Assembly: GCA_011046015.1 (NCBI GenBank)
Contig: DSBO01000125.1
Coordinates: 1-36,872 of the forward strand
Direction of reading: 5' to 3'
DNA: 36,872 nt
Source of the DNA: Thioalkalivibrio sp.
GTDB lineage: Bacteria; Pseudomonadota; Gammaproteobacteria; SpSt-1174
In this document: positions 7,692-16,927 of the stretch, in pieces
How the letters are laid out: every line of letters starts with the position of its first letter
Numbering within the stretch: position 1 is the stretch's first letter
The notes under the pieces: model-generated
Told to the model about the DNA's origin: nothing
Databases searched by the model: none
Seen by the model: the letters and a program-made list of their open reading frames with translations, nothing else
Made by a program: the position numbers and the translations under genes

Positions 7692-8279
7692 ATGCCCGCC
7701 GGAAGACGCGTTGCATTCGACCCACACGTCGCCCTGGAGGCGGCGATGCAGACCTTCTGGACCCGGGGCTACGCGGCCACCTCGCTGCAGGACTTGCTGG
7801 CCAGCATGGGCCTGTCCAAGAGCAGCCTGTACCAGACCTATGGTAGCAAGCAGCAGCTCTTCGAGCGCTGTATCGACCATTACCGGCATCAGTTCACCGC
7901 CACCCTGGCCGCGCGCCTCGAGACCGCCCCCTCGGCCCTCGACTTCATCCGCGACACTCTGTACGCCGCCACCGACGAGATCCGCCACGGCCATCCACGC
8001 CGCGGTTGCCTGATCATGAATACCGCCAGCGAGATCGGCCAGGACAACGAGGAGATCGCCCGCCACGTGAGTGAAGGCATCCGCGCCTTGCACCGCATCT
8101 TCCAGCGGGCCGTGGAACGTGCTCAGGCCGAGGGTGACATCCCGCTCGAACGGGACTCTGCCACCCTCGCCCACTACCTGGTCACCCACCTGGCCGGGCT
8201 GCATACCATGGTGAAGGCCGGAGCCAGTCGCCGGGAGACCAAGGCCACTGCGGCCACGGCGCTCAGGGCCCTGGGCTGA
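7692..8279 (+). CDS. TetR/AcrR family transcriptional regulator
   Basis: A 195-aa regulator. The N-terminal helix-turn-helix (about residues 12-58) includes FWTRGYAATSLQDLLASMG and SKSSLYQTYGSKQQLFE, and the C-terminal ligand domain is helical. The ATG at 7692 has no Shine-Dalgarno sequence, and the promoter -10 box ends only 6 bases before it, so the mRNA is probably leaderless. A palindrome in the promoter suggests self-repression. No clear target gene is adjacent: ffs is divergent and mscL is convergent. The ligand cannot be predicted. Confidence 0.9.
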   Translation: MPAGRRVAFDPHVALEAAMQTFWTRGYAATSLQDLLASMGLSKSSLYQTYGSKQQLFERCIDHYRHQFTATLAARLETAPSALDFIRDTLYAATDEIRHGHPRRGCLIMNTASEIGQDNEEIARHVSEGIRALHRIFQRAVERAQAEGDIPLERDSATLAHYLVTHLAGLHTMVKAGASRRETKATAATALRALG

Positions 8280-8282
8280 TCC

Positions 8283-8300
8283 GCGCCCTGGTTCGGGCGC
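8283..8300. terminator. Hairpin between tetR and mscL
   Basis: GCGCCC (8283-8288) and GGGCGC (8295-8300) form a perfect 6-bp stem with a 6-base loop between two convergent genes. No U-run follows on either strand, so it is at best a weak bidirectional terminator. Confidence 0.35.
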
Positions 8301-8321
8301 CCCGGACGAGACAGGCGGGCG

Positions 8322-8726
8322 TCAGCCCTGCTTCTTCAAAAGGTCCCGGATTTCCGCCAGCAGGGCCTCTTCCTTGGAGGGGGGCGGCGGGGCCGCAGGT
8401 GCCGCCTCTTCCTTGCGCTTCATCGAATTGATCGCCTTGACCGCAATGAAGACGGCGAAGGCGACGATGATGAAGTCGAACACGCTCTGGATGAACACGC
8501 CGTACTTCAGCGTCACCGCCTCGGCACCCTCTTCCGCCGCCTTCAGGGTGACCGCCAGGTCGGAGAAATCGACCCCCCCGACCAGCAGGCCCAGCGGCGG
8601 CATCACCACGTCCGCCACGAACGATGAAACGATCTTGCCGAAGGCCACGCCGATGATGATCCCCACCGCCATGTCGACCACGTTGCCCTTGACGGCGAAC
8701 TCCCTGAACTCCTTCAACACGCTCAT
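8322..8726 (-). CDS. mscL: Large-conductance mechanosensitive channel MscL
   Basis: A 134-aa channel. It starts with the amphipathic N-terminal helix (SVLKEFREFAVKGNVVDMA), then TM1 with the packed glycine/alanine pattern AVGIIIGVAFGKIVSS, the DVVMPPLGLLVGG segment and periplasmic loop. TM2 (SVFDFIIVAFAVFIAVKAI) and a cytoplasmic bundle with RKEEAAPAAP and the final EIRDLL complete it. It opens under membrane tension to release solutes. The frame extends 12 codons upstream, but the ATG at 8726 has a GGGGAG ribosome site and gives the family start. Length is normal. Confidence 0.97.
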   Translation of the reverse strand: MSVLKEFREFAVKGNVVDMAVGIIIGVAFGKIVSSFVADVVMPPLGLLVGGVDFSDLAVTLKAAEEGAEAVTLKYGVFIQSVFDFIIVAFAVFIAVKAINSMKRKEEAAPAAPPPPSKEEALLAEIRDLLKKQG

Positions 8727-8836
8727 GGACTGACTCCCCTTTTTGTTGGTGTCCATCGCCATCCGGAGCGAGCCCGGACGATGTGCTGTTACCGCCCCAG
8801 AAGATTAGACCATGGCGAGGAGAGCAGTATGGACGA

Positions 8837-9418
8837 TCACACTGCCCGGCCGGCAGCCGTCGCCTCGGGCACTTCGACGAGCGTGCCCGTCTTGCAGTCA
8901 TAGATGTACCCGTACACGGGGATGTCACCCGGCACCAGCGGATGGGCCTTGATGCGCTTAACGTCCTCCACCACACTGGCCGCATTGTCGGCAATGGTCA
9001 GCCAGTTGATGTAACGCCCTTCCGGGGAACCGGGACCCTTGCCCGTATCGTGCCAGCCGCTGGCATCGACTGTCGCCGTCGCCAGGCTGGAGGCCAGCAG
9101 GTCGGCCATGATCTCGTTGGTGAAGGTCTCCATGCCGCAATCGGTGTGATGGATCACGAACCACTCCCGCGTCCCCAGCAGCTTGTACGAGATCACCAGC
9201 GAGCGGATGGCGTCGTCGCTCGCACGCCCGCCCGCATTGCGGATCACGTGGGCATCCCCCTCGGCCAGCCCAGCGTACTTTGCTGGATCCAGCCGCGCAT
9301 CCATACAGGTGAGGATCGCAAACCGTCGTCCGGGCGGCATCGGCAGCTTGCCCTTGTCGCCGAAGTTCGATGCATAGTCCGCGTTCGCGGCCAGTACTTC
9401 CTTGACGACCTGGCTCAT
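8837..9418 (-). CDS. Beta-carbonic anhydrase
   Basis: A 193-aa enzyme interconverting CO2 and bicarbonate. Zinc ligands are Cys38 in CMDARLDP, and His91 and Cys94 in HHTDCG; the Asp40/Arg42 dyad is present. NAGGRASDDAIRSL is the conserved substrate-side loop. No signal peptide, so it is cytoplasmic. The ribosome site is excellent (AGGAGGAACTGTC before ATG). It lies 55 bases after the BatD-like gene on the same strand and could be read through from that operon, but its strong site and the gap suggest its own promoter. Confidence 0.95.
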   Translation of the reverse strand: MSQVVKEVLAANADYASNFGDKGKLPMPPGRRFAILTCMDARLDPAKYAGLAEGDAHVIRNAGGRASDDAIRSLVISYKLLGTREWFVIHHTDCGMETFTNEIMADLLASSLATATVDASGWHDTGKGPGSPEGRYINWLTIADNAASVVEDVKRIKAHPLVPGDIPVYGYIYDCKTGTLVEVPEATAAGRAV

Positions 9419-9473
9419 GACAGTTCCTCCTCCGTTGGGTTGGCTGGAAGAGCATAGTCGAGCCGGTACGGAC

Positions 9474-10745
9474 TTACCGGCCGGAGTCCCGGCGGAAATA
9501 CTCCGGCACCCAGGCCGGTGGCCGGCGCACAGGCACCCGCGGCACCACCGACTTGTGCCCCCGTTGCAGATGATCGGCCAGCTCCCGGCCCGATACGGCC
9601 GCCCCCGCCCTGCCGAAGCGCTTGCGAAGCACCGCCTCCAGCAGCCCCGTCAGGACTTCGTCCGGTCCATGGTGTTCGCACCGTGATGCGCTTTGTTCTG
9701 GGGTGGAATCTGCGTAGCCCGTCAGGACTTCGTCCGGTCCATGGTGTTCGCACCAGCGACGCAGCCAGCCCCCCGCCGTGAGATTCGCGCCCCAGCCTTC
9801 GGCCTGCGCATGCTGGCGCAACGCGGCGATGATCTCCTCCGCGTTTACCGCCGCCCGCAGCTGCACCAGCGCCCGCCGGCGCGCCCGCCTGCGTGCCCAT
9901 GCCTGTCGCAGACGGCGCCCTGCCGACACCAGGCCCACCAGCACGACCGCCGACAGCAGCAACACCAGCACGATGCGCCAGCCGATGCCCACAACGGGCG
10001 TGGCCGGCGGCTGATGCCGGACCCGCTGCAGGCGCCCCGTATCCGGGTCGAAATACTGGAACTCCAGTGTCGGCAACCGGAGCATGCCGTTACGCAGTGG
10101 CTTGAAGGGGATTTCGTGCACCACTTCACCGTGTACGCCATCGAGGGCCGGGGCCTTCTGCCGCCGGCTGGCCGGGGACAGAAACTCGATGTCCTTGGTC
10201 GACTCGAGTTGCTGCAGGATCGCGGGCAGGCTCTCCGGCAGTAGGCCCGCACCCGTCAGCCGGACGCGCCAGTAGGCCAGGCGCCCGGGCCTTAGCAGGC
10301 CGGCCGGCTCGATGCGGGATTCGATGCGCACCTCGCCCACGCTGAGCGTGGGCGGAATATAGGCCGGCAGCGCGCGCACATGCAGCGACTGTGGCGGCAG
10401 CCGGTACTCGCGCTCGGTGGTGCCACCCAGGCGATAGCCCACCGGGGGGAGGTGTAACCGGTACTCACCCGGGGCCTGCGGAAACAGCGCCCAGCCGATA
10501 CGCAGACGGTCGGACTCGCGTGCAAAGGGCAGCACCACTGCCTCCATGCCCGGGAGGTCTGGCACCTCGGTCTCGAGCACCGCAAAGCGGTCGGCCGCCG
10601 CCACCTCGACTGTCACGAGCACGGCCTCGCGGGTCCAGACGCGCTCGTCCGACAGGCGGTAGGTAAAATCCTCCGGCGCGGCCGCCAGGGCCAGACCACA
10701 GGCCACCAGCAGCCAGCCCGCCACCAGCCCGCGGCCCGTCACCAT
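9474..10745 (-). CDS. BatD-like membrane protein with an internal duplication
   Basis: A 423-aa protein. It has a signal peptide (GLVAGWLLVACGLALAAAP), Ig-like beta-rich periplasmic domains with repeated PALxI-type strands, one TM helix (about residues 255-280, IVLVLLLSAVVLVGLVSAG) and an Arg-rich cytoplasmic tail. This matches the BatD (oxygen tolerance) architecture at the end of MoxR/VWA operons. The ATG at 10745 overlaps the preceding stop by 7 bases; a GTG at 10742 is an alternative. In the tail the 12-residue stretch CEHHGPDEVLTG appears twice, 24 residues apart, owing to a 72-base in-frame insertion. Function of BatD proteins is not biochemically established. Confidence 0.85.
   Translation of the reverse strand: MVTGRGLVAGWLLVACGLALAAAPEDFTYRLSDERVWTREAVLVTVEVAAADRFAVLETEVPDLPGMEAVVLPFARESDRLRIGWALFPQAPGEYRLHLPPVGYRLGGTTEREYRLPPQSLHVRALPAYIPPTLSVGEVRIESRIEPAGLLRPGRLAYWRVRLTGAGLLPESLPAILQQLESTKDIEFLSPASRRQKAPALDGVHGEVVHEIPFKPLRNGMLRLPTLEFQYFDPDTGRLQRVRHQPPATPVVGIGWRIVLVLLLSAVVLVGLVSAGRRLRQAWARRRARRRALVQLRAAVNAEEIIAALRQHAQAEGWGANLTAGGWLRRWCEHHGPDEVLTGYADSTPEQSASRCEHHGPDEVLTGLLEAVLRKRFGRAGAAVSGRELADHLQRGHKSVVPRVPVRRPPAWVPEYFRRDSGR
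9646..9754. repeat. 37-bp direct repeat inside the BatD-like gene
   Basis: Identical 37-base copies at 9646-9682 and 9718-9754 enclose a unique 35-base spacer (9683-9717). The repeat period is 72 bases, or 24 codons, so the frame is kept. Each copy contains the small hairpin GGACTTCGTCC and the palindrome CCATGG. The spacer is not related to the flanking gene sequence that I can see. Confidence 0.9.
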
Positions 10746-12586
10746 GGCGCCACCCCCTGCATCCGGGCCGGCTCGTCCAGCGGACTCACGAAGCCCTCCT
10801 CCAGCTCGAACAGCGTCTTCCACAGCAGCGGCTGGTCGTCGGCCAGGGCCTCCATGCGCAGGCGGGCAATCCCCACCGCCTGCTCGCGACGCACGCGATC
10901 ACGGTCCACCCCCTGCGTCGGCTGCGTCAGGCGCAGCCGCTCCAGCCCGCGCAGGATCAGGGCCTCGGGCAACGCGTCCGGATCGACCGGGTCCGGCACG
11001 AAGGCCTCGTTCTCGCCGTCGGCCAGCGAGACGGTCGTGTTCTCGCCGACTTCCAGCCCCTCGGCGGCCCGCCGGCTGACCGGGCCGGTGCCGGCCCGCT
11101 CCGCCAGGCCTTCGCCCAGGCGCTCCTCCACGGCCTCGAGCAACACCTCGCTCAACGCCAGATTGTGCCGGGTGGTCACGCGTTCGGGCTGGTAATTGAG
11201 GGCGTCGCGGAAGCTGGCCAGCGCGCCGGCGTAGTCGCCCAGGCGGAACTGGCTGTTGCCGAGGTTGTGCAGCGCCAGGGCACGCTCGGCATCCGAGCCG
11301 GCCGCCAGCACCGCCTGGCCGAAGCGCGCCGTGGCCGTCTCGTAATCCTCCTGCCGGTAGCGGCCCACGCCCTCGCCCAGCAGGCCACGAAACCCCGCCA
11401 CCCGGCCATAGAACTCGGCCGCTGCCGCATACTCGCCCGAGGTCAGGGCCTGATAGGCCCGCTGCTCGGCCTCGGCCGCCTGCAGCGGCGAGGACGGCAG
11501 GGGTAGCAGGAGACCGAGCAGCAGGACGGCGGCCAGGGGCGCCGTCCCTGCCATCCTCGCTCGCAGGAGCGGCGGGGCCAGCAACAGGAGAAACCCCGGC
11601 AACAGCGCCCAGCGGTAGAGTTCGCGCCAGAGGATGTCGTCCTGCGCCGCCTCTGGCGCTGGCAGGCGGGCAGCGATGCCTGCATCGTAGAGCCGGCGCC
11701 AGTCGCCATCGTCGGCACGCACCGGGCTGAAGGCTCCGCCCCCGCGGGCGGCGAGCACCTGCAGCCGCCCGGCGTCCAGGCGCGAGATCACGGGTCGGTC
11801 ATGCACGTGCAGCCAGCCGCCCTCCGGGGTCGGTACCGCCGCACCCTCGGCCGTGCCCACCCCGAGTATGTAGAGCGGCACTCCCGCCTCGGCAAGCGCG
11901 CTCGCCGCCGCCTCCAGGCGCGCCCCGTCCTCAGCGGCCGCCTCCGCCGGTTCGCCCGACGCCCCAAAGTCGCCGTCGGTGATCCACAGCAGGGCGGCAT
12001 GGTCTGTTCCGGCCAGGGCCGCGCCTGCGGCTTCCAGGGCCACGGCATGGCGGCTGCCGGCGGTGGGCAGCACCAGTGTCTCCAACTGGTCGAGGTAGAA
12101 ATCGAGCGCATCGGCATCGGCCGTGGGGGGTACGAGCAGGTGCGGGCGTCCGGCATAGACCATCACGCCGATGCGCAGGCGTCCGGCACGGGCACGCAGT
12201 TCGTCGAGTTCGATGCGCGCGCGGCGCAGACGCTGGGGCCGGATGTCCGTCGCCTGCATGGAGGGCGAGGCATCCAGTAGCACCAGCAGGGTGGCCGGGG
12301 CCATCGGCGCCTCGCCGGCCACCGCGAGCGGCACGCGGGGGCCGGCCGCTGCCACGGCCAGCAACACCCAGGCCATCCACGACGCGGCGGCGGCCGCCCG
12401 GCGCCACGGCGTGCCCGTCCCGGCGTCGGCATCGACCACCCAGGGCCGCAGCGCCGGCGCCGCGTAGCGCCCCTGGCGCTGCCGGCGCAGGGCTTGCAAC
12501 AGACCGAACAACAGGGGCTGGGTCGCGAGCAGCAGCCACAATGGCTCGCGCCACTGCAGCTGGGTGAGTTCCGCCCAGCCGATCAT
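10739..12586 (-). CDS. VWA and TPR domain protein (BatB/BatC fusion)
   Basis: A 615-aa protein. TM helices near residues 16-30 and 60-80 precede a von Willebrand A domain with MIDAS motif DASPSM and ALLWITDGDFG. Another TM region (ALLPGFLLLLAPPLL and AVLLLGLLLPLPSS) follows, then TPR repeats (ALHNLGNSQFRLGDYAGALA) and an acidic, charged C-terminus. The fused VWA-TPR form is usual for gammaproteobacterial Bat operons. The ATG at 12586 overlaps the previous stop as ATGA and has a GGGGAGGGG ribosome site. The frame is open far upstream by chance because of high GC. It likely acts with the MoxR ATPase in a periplasm-facing assembly. Confidence 0.92.
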   Translation of the reverse strand: MIGWAELTQLQWREPLWLLLATQPLLFGLLQALRRQRQGRYAAPALRPWVVDADAGTGTPWRRAAAAASWMAWVLLAVAAAGPRVPLAVAGEAPMAPATLLVLLDASPSMQATDIRPQRLRRARIELDELRARAGRLRIGVMVYAGRPHLLVPPTADADALDFYLDQLETLVLPTAGSRHAVALEAAGAALAGTDHAALLWITDGDFGASGEPAEAAAEDGARLEAAASALAEAGVPLYILGVGTAEGAAVPTPEGGWLHVHDRPVISRLDAGRLQVLAARGGGAFSPVRADDGDWRRLYDAGIAARLPAPEAAQDDILWRELYRWALLPGFLLLLAPPLLRARMAGTAPLAAVLLLGLLLPLPSSPLQAAEAEQRAYQALTSGEYAAAAEFYGRVAGFRGLLGEGVGRYRQEDYETATARFGQAVLAAGSDAERALALHNLGNSQFRLGDYAGALASFRDALNYQPERVTTRHNLALSEVLLEAVEERLGEGLAERAGTGPVSRRAAEGLEVGENTTVSLADGENEAFVPDPVDPDALPEALILRGLERLRLTQPTQGVDRDRVRREQAVGIARLRMEALADDQPLLWKTLFELEEGFVSPLDEPARMQGVAPW

Positions 12587-13638
12587 GTTCCCCTCCCCGT
12601 AAACTGCCGGCCGAGCCGGGCCAGGGTGAGCAGGAACAGCCCGGCCAGCAGTGGCCAGTGGTAAAGCGGCCAGGTCCAGCGCTGGGGCTCGACGTCGAGG
12701 GCGTGGGCCTCCTGCCGATTGATGGCATCGATGGCCTCGCGCAGGCTCGCGGTGTCCCGGGCGAGGAAATGCCGGCCACCGGTGGCGTCGGCCAGGCGCT
12801 CGAGCCGGGCCATGTCCACCGGGGCGTAGATGAGTCCGCCCCGTGTCTCCTCGGCCGCCGCCTCGTCGGTAGCGCCGATACCCACGGTGTAGAGGCGCAT
12901 GCCGGCCTCGGCCGCCAGGGCCGCGGCGGCTTCGGGCACGATCCCGCCGGTGGCCTGGTCGGCGTCGGTGAACAGTACCAGGAAGCGGCGCCGCTCGGCG
13001 TCTGTGGCCGGCGCGGCCCGGTCCAGCTCGCGCACGCCCAGGGCGATGGCCTCGCCCAGGGCGTTGAAGCGGCCCGCCACGCCGGTGCGCAGGCGCTGCA
13101 CCTGGGCCCGTGCGAGGTCGGTGTCCGTGGTCAGCGGCACCAGGGTGTGCGAACGCTCGGCGAAGACGATGACCGACACCCGGGCCTGCGAGAGTCCGGC
13201 GATGAAGGGGTCGAGCAGGCCCTTGAGTACGGCCATGCGCGAGACACGCTCGCCGTCGAGCACATAATCGCGCAACACCATGCTTACCGAGGTGTCCACT
13301 ACCAGCACGATGTCGCGCACCGCCGGCGGATCGGGCAGGCGCTCGCCCACACGCACGGGCTCGGCGAGTGCCAGCACTAGGCAGCTCAGGCCGAGCAGAC
13401 CGAACAGCCGCCACAGCCAGCGCCAGCGTGCGCGCGGCAGGGGCCGAGGCGGCAGCAGGTCGATCAGCGGATGCAGGTAACGGACGATGCGTCCTCCCGT
13501 CTCCGGGGCATTCGGCTGACGCCGGCGCCAGCCCCAGGTCAGCACCGCCAGCAGCGGCAGGAGCAGCAGCCAATAGGGCTGCAGCAGGGTAATCGTCCCC
13601 AGTGCGAGCCCGTCCGCCATGACCTCCCCCGGGTTCAT
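12583..13638 (-). CDS. VWA domain membrane protein (BatA-like)
   Basis: A 351-aa protein. An N-terminal TM helix (LQPYWLLLLPLLAVLTWGW) and a second (LFGLLGLSCLVLALAEP) precede a VWA domain with MIDAS DTSVSM, followed by LFTDADQATGG and an IGATDE region. A C-terminal TM helix (PLYHWPLLAGLFLLTLARLG) ends it. This TM-VWA-TM layout is BatA. I start at the ATG at 13638 because it overlaps the DUF4381 stop in an ATGA and has GGGGGG upstream. A second ATG at 13620 has its GGAGG only two bases away. Part of the MoxR operon. Confidence 0.92.
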   Translation of the reverse strand: MNPGEVMADGLALGTITLLQPYWLLLLPLLAVLTWGWRRRQPNAPETGGRIVRYLHPLIDLLPPRPLPRARWRWLWRLFGLLGLSCLVLALAEPVRVGERLPDPPAVRDIVLVVDTSVSMVLRDYVLDGERVSRMAVLKGLLDPFIAGLSQARVSVIVFAERSHTLVPLTTDTDLARAQVQRLRTGVAGRFNALGEAIALGVRELDRAAPATDAERRRFLVLFTDADQATGGIVPEAAAALAAEAGMRLYTVGIGATDEAAAEETRGGLIYAPVDMARLERLADATGGRHFLARDTASLREAIDAINRQEAHALDVEPQRWTWPLYHWPLLAGLFLLTLARLGRQFTGRGT

Positions 13639-14099
13639 ACCGCCCCCCGCGGCCAGCGCCGCAGCCAGAAAGCCGCCTCGGCGAGCAGGGCCCGGAGGTT
13701 CTCGGGCGGGCAGCCGCCGGGGGCGAAACGCGCCGCCTCCAGCCGCAGCACGAAGTCCTGCCAGCGACATGCAAGCTCGGCCGGCAGCGCCGGAGCTGGC
13801 GTCCGGGGCGATAGCCGGGACAACCCCAGGCCCTGACGCAGGGCATGCGCCAGGTGCAGGGCGACGTCCCGTGGGGCGAGTTCGCCATCCCGGGCGATAC
13901 GCGCCAGCTGTCGCAGACGCCGATGCGCGAGCCCGCGCGGAGAATACAGCCACCACCAGAGCAGCCAGCCCGCCAGAAGCAGCAATGCCACGAGCGCCAG
14001 CCAGGGCAACAGCTCGACGGCCGCCAGCGCCTCTGGCGCCGGCAGTTCCACGTCAAGCAGGCCGGCGTCGAGCAGGCCGGATGCCTCGGTCGTGCTCAC
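13635..14099 (-). CDS. DUF4381 domain protein
   Basis: A 154-aa protein with one TM helix (LLPWLALVALLLLAGWLLWW) after a short N-terminal region, followed by a cytoplasmic helical domain (RRLRQLARIARDGELAPRDV...LRALLAEAAFWLRR). This is the DUF4381 pattern, regularly found between DUF58 and VWA genes in MoxR operons. The start is a GTG at 14099 that overlaps the DUF58 stop as GTGA; the open frame upstream of it has DUF58 antisense-frame composition and is not coding. Function unknown beyond operon membership. Confidence 0.85.
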   Translation of the reverse strand: MSTTEASGLLDAGLLDVELPAPEALAAVELLPWLALVALLLLAGWLLWWWLYSPRGLAHRRLRQLARIARDGELAPRDVALHLAHALRQGLGLSRLSPRTPAPALPAELACRWQDFVLRLEAARFAPGGCPPENLRALLAEAAFWLRRWPRGAV

Positions 14100-15079
14100 G
14101 GCAGCGGCACCTCCCGCTCGATCGCTTCCGTTTCCGCCGCCAGGCGTCGGCAGGGAATGCCCGCCGCGCGCAGGAGCGACTCGCGCCCGGCCAGGCAGGC
14201 CTCGGCGGCCTGCGCGTAGTCGGCCCTCAGGGCCGCGTCGTCGGTGTTCACGTAGCGGGCCGCCTGGCCGGCCGCCGGCGCGAGCCACAGAGGTCCTACG
14301 GCCGGCAGGGCCTGCTCGGCCGCATCGACGATGTGCAGGGCCTGCACCGCGTGGGCATCGGACAGGGCGAGCAACGTGGGCACGAGCGTGGCATCCAGAT
14401 CGGCGAAATCGCTGATGAGGTAGATGCGCGTGCCGCGCGGCAGGCTCGCCCGCAGCACCTCCAGTGGCGCGGCCAGGGCCGGTGGTGCAGCCGCATGCCC
14501 GGCTCCCGGCAGGTGTTGAGGCGGCAGGCAGGGGGCGGTGGCGGCCCGTGCCAGGGTATAGGCCCCCGCCTCGCCCATGAGCCCGCGCAGCCAGCGGGGC
14601 CGGGCCTCCAGCATCACGCCGCCGAGGCCCGTCTGCGCCCGCGCCGCGGCAAAGGCGATCAGGGCCGCAGCGCGCGCGGCCTGTGTGACCTTCAGGCGCC
14701 TGCGCGTGCCAAAACGCATGCCCGCACGCCGATCCACCAGCAGGAACACGCCGGGCCGGCGCTCCTCGCGGAAGACCTTCACGTAGTGCTCCCCCGTGCG
14801 CGCCAGCAGACGCCAGTTGATGAAACGCGGCTCATCGCCCGGCTGGAAGGGTCGGCTCTCCTCGTAGTCGAGGCCGGCCCCGAGTCGGCGGGCGTGAACC
14901 TCGCCATGCTGGGGGTAATCCGCCTCGCGCCGGCCGGCCGCGCCCGCAGCGACCAGGACAGCGCGACGCGCGAGTTCGCGCAGGTCGGCCTCGTCCAGCA
15001 GCGGCGCCTGCACGCCGGCAGGGCCGGCCACCCCCCCGCGCCCGCGTCGCCAGGCCGAAACGGTCTGCAGCCAGCTCAT
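14096..15079 (-). CDS. DUF58 domain protein
   Basis: A 327-aa protein with the DUF58 core FQPGDEPRFINWRLLARTGE followed by VKVFREERRPGVFLLVD. A VWA-like fold continues with YLISDFADLDATLVPTLLAL. No TM helices, so this is a short cytoplasmic type. It follows the MoxR gene by only 2 bases and overlaps the DUF4381 gene by 4. Family members accompany MoxR ATPases and probably serve as adaptors; the molecular role is not known. Length is normal for this operon type. Confidence 0.93.
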   Translation of the reverse strand: MSWLQTVSAWRRGRGGVAGPAGVQAPLLDEADLRELARRAVLVAAGAAGRREADYPQHGEVHARRLGAGLDYEESRPFQPGDEPRFINWRLLARTGEHYVKVFREERRPGVFLLVDRRAGMRFGTRRRLKVTQAARAAALIAFAAARAQTGLGGVMLEARPRWLRGLMGEAGAYTLARAATAPCLPPQHLPGAGHAAAPPALAAPLEVLRASLPRGTRIYLISDFADLDATLVPTLLALSDAHAVQALHIVDAAEQALPAVGPLWLAPAAGQAARYVNTDDAALRADYAQAAEACLAGRESLLRAAGIPCRRLAAETEAIEREVPLP

Positions 15080-15081
15080 AC

Positions 15082-16047
<966 letters not shown>

Positions 16048-16128
16048 GGTCACTCCGGATCGGGATTGAATACGGGATGTCTGGCGTTGACGCCGCCCCT
16101 GACGGAAACATTCCTCGCGCAGCGGCCA

Positions 16129-16788
16129 TCACTCGGTCTCCACCGGCATGCCGGCCGCCTTCCATTCGGGGAAGCCATCCTGCAGCCGGCGCGCCCTGAG
16201 ACCCTGGCCGCGCAGGCGCTCCACCGCCTCGAAGGCCAGCACGCAGTGCGGACCGCGGCAGTAGGCCACCACCTCGCCGCTGTCGCGCAGTTCGTCGAGG
16301 TGCCGCTCCAGCTCGGCCAGCGGGATGTTCACGGCACCGGGCAGGTGCCCGGCGGCGTACTCCTCGGAGGGACGCACGTCGAGCACGGTGACCTCGCCCT
16401 TGCGCGCGCGTTCCAGCAGATCCTTCACCGGCATGGGCTCCAGCGCGTCCTTCACGGTGAGGTAGGTATCCACCAGCACCTTCACGTCGGCCAGGTGCCG
16501 CTCGGCCACGCCGCGCACGCACTGCATGAGCAGCACCACGTCGTCGCCCGTCAGACGGTAATAGACATGCAGCCCCTCCTTGCGCGAGGTCACCAGCCCT
16601 ACCTGCCGCAACTGCTGCAGGTGCTGCGAGGTGTTGCGCACGGACAGTCCGGACACGCGGGCGAGATCGTCGACGTTGCGCTCGCCCTGGGCGAGAAACT
16701 CCAGCAGCTCCAGCCGGTGGCCGTTGCCCAGGGCCTTGGCCACGCGGGCGAACTGGGCGAAGAGGTCTTTCTTGAAATTACCTGACAT
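16129..16788 (-). CDS. ArsR-type regulator fused to a rhodanese domain
   Basis: A 219-aa fusion. Residues 1-100 are an ArsR/SmtB winged helix (ALGNGHRLELLEFLAQGE, then SGLSVRNTSQHLQQLRQVGL as recognition helix). Residues 120-219 are a rhodanese with VLDVRPSEEYAAGHLPGAVN and catalytic Cys177 in YCRGPHC. The only cysteines are Cys90, Cys177 and Cys182, and no classic ArsR metal-site CxC is visible. A persulfide or thiol signal read through the rhodanese is more plausible than metal sensing; that is inference. It is divergent from the hydroxylase/VTT-rhodanese/DsrE genes, with an inverted repeat between. GGAG ribosome site 8 bases before ATG. Confidence 0.92.
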   Translation of the reverse strand: MSGNFKKDLFAQFARVAKALGNGHRLELLEFLAQGERNVDDLARVSGLSVRNTSQHLQQLRQVGLVTSRKEGLHVYYRLTGDDVVLLMQCVRGVAERHLADVKVLVDTYLTVKDALEPMPVKDLLERARKGEVTVLDVRPSEEYAAGHLPGAVNIPLAELERHLDELRDSGEVVAYCRGPHCVLAFEAVERLRGQGLRARRLQDGFPEWKAAGMPVETE

Positions 16789-16804
16789 GCGCCATCTCCG
16801 GTGA

Positions 16805-16828
16805 CTATTCCACTAATCTATGGAATAG
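16805..16828. promoter_or_regulatory. Inverted-repeat operator in the divergent promoter
   Basis: CTATTCCA (16805-16812) and TGGAATAG (16821-16828) are a perfect 8-bp inverted repeat around an 8-base AT-rich spacer. It sits 17 bases before the ArsR-rhodanese start and about 100 bases before the hydroxylase start, inside the only AT-rich stretch nearby. It is the natural binding site for the ArsR dimer, probably controlling both directions. Confidence 0.7.
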
Positions 16829-16927
16829 TGTATCTTAATTTTGCATCCTGACCAACAGGACAGGGCGTGCCGGCCCAAACCGGCGCGCGCTGGACAACGT
16901 ATCCGCTGCGAGACAGAGGGTTATCAC

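Noticed and set aside
12587..14056. Long upstream extension of the BatB/C reading frame to 14056
   Set aside because: It overlaps the BatA and DUF4381 genes in another frame, has Arg/Pro-rich composition, and the ATG at 12586 is coupled to the BatA stop with a strong ribosome site.
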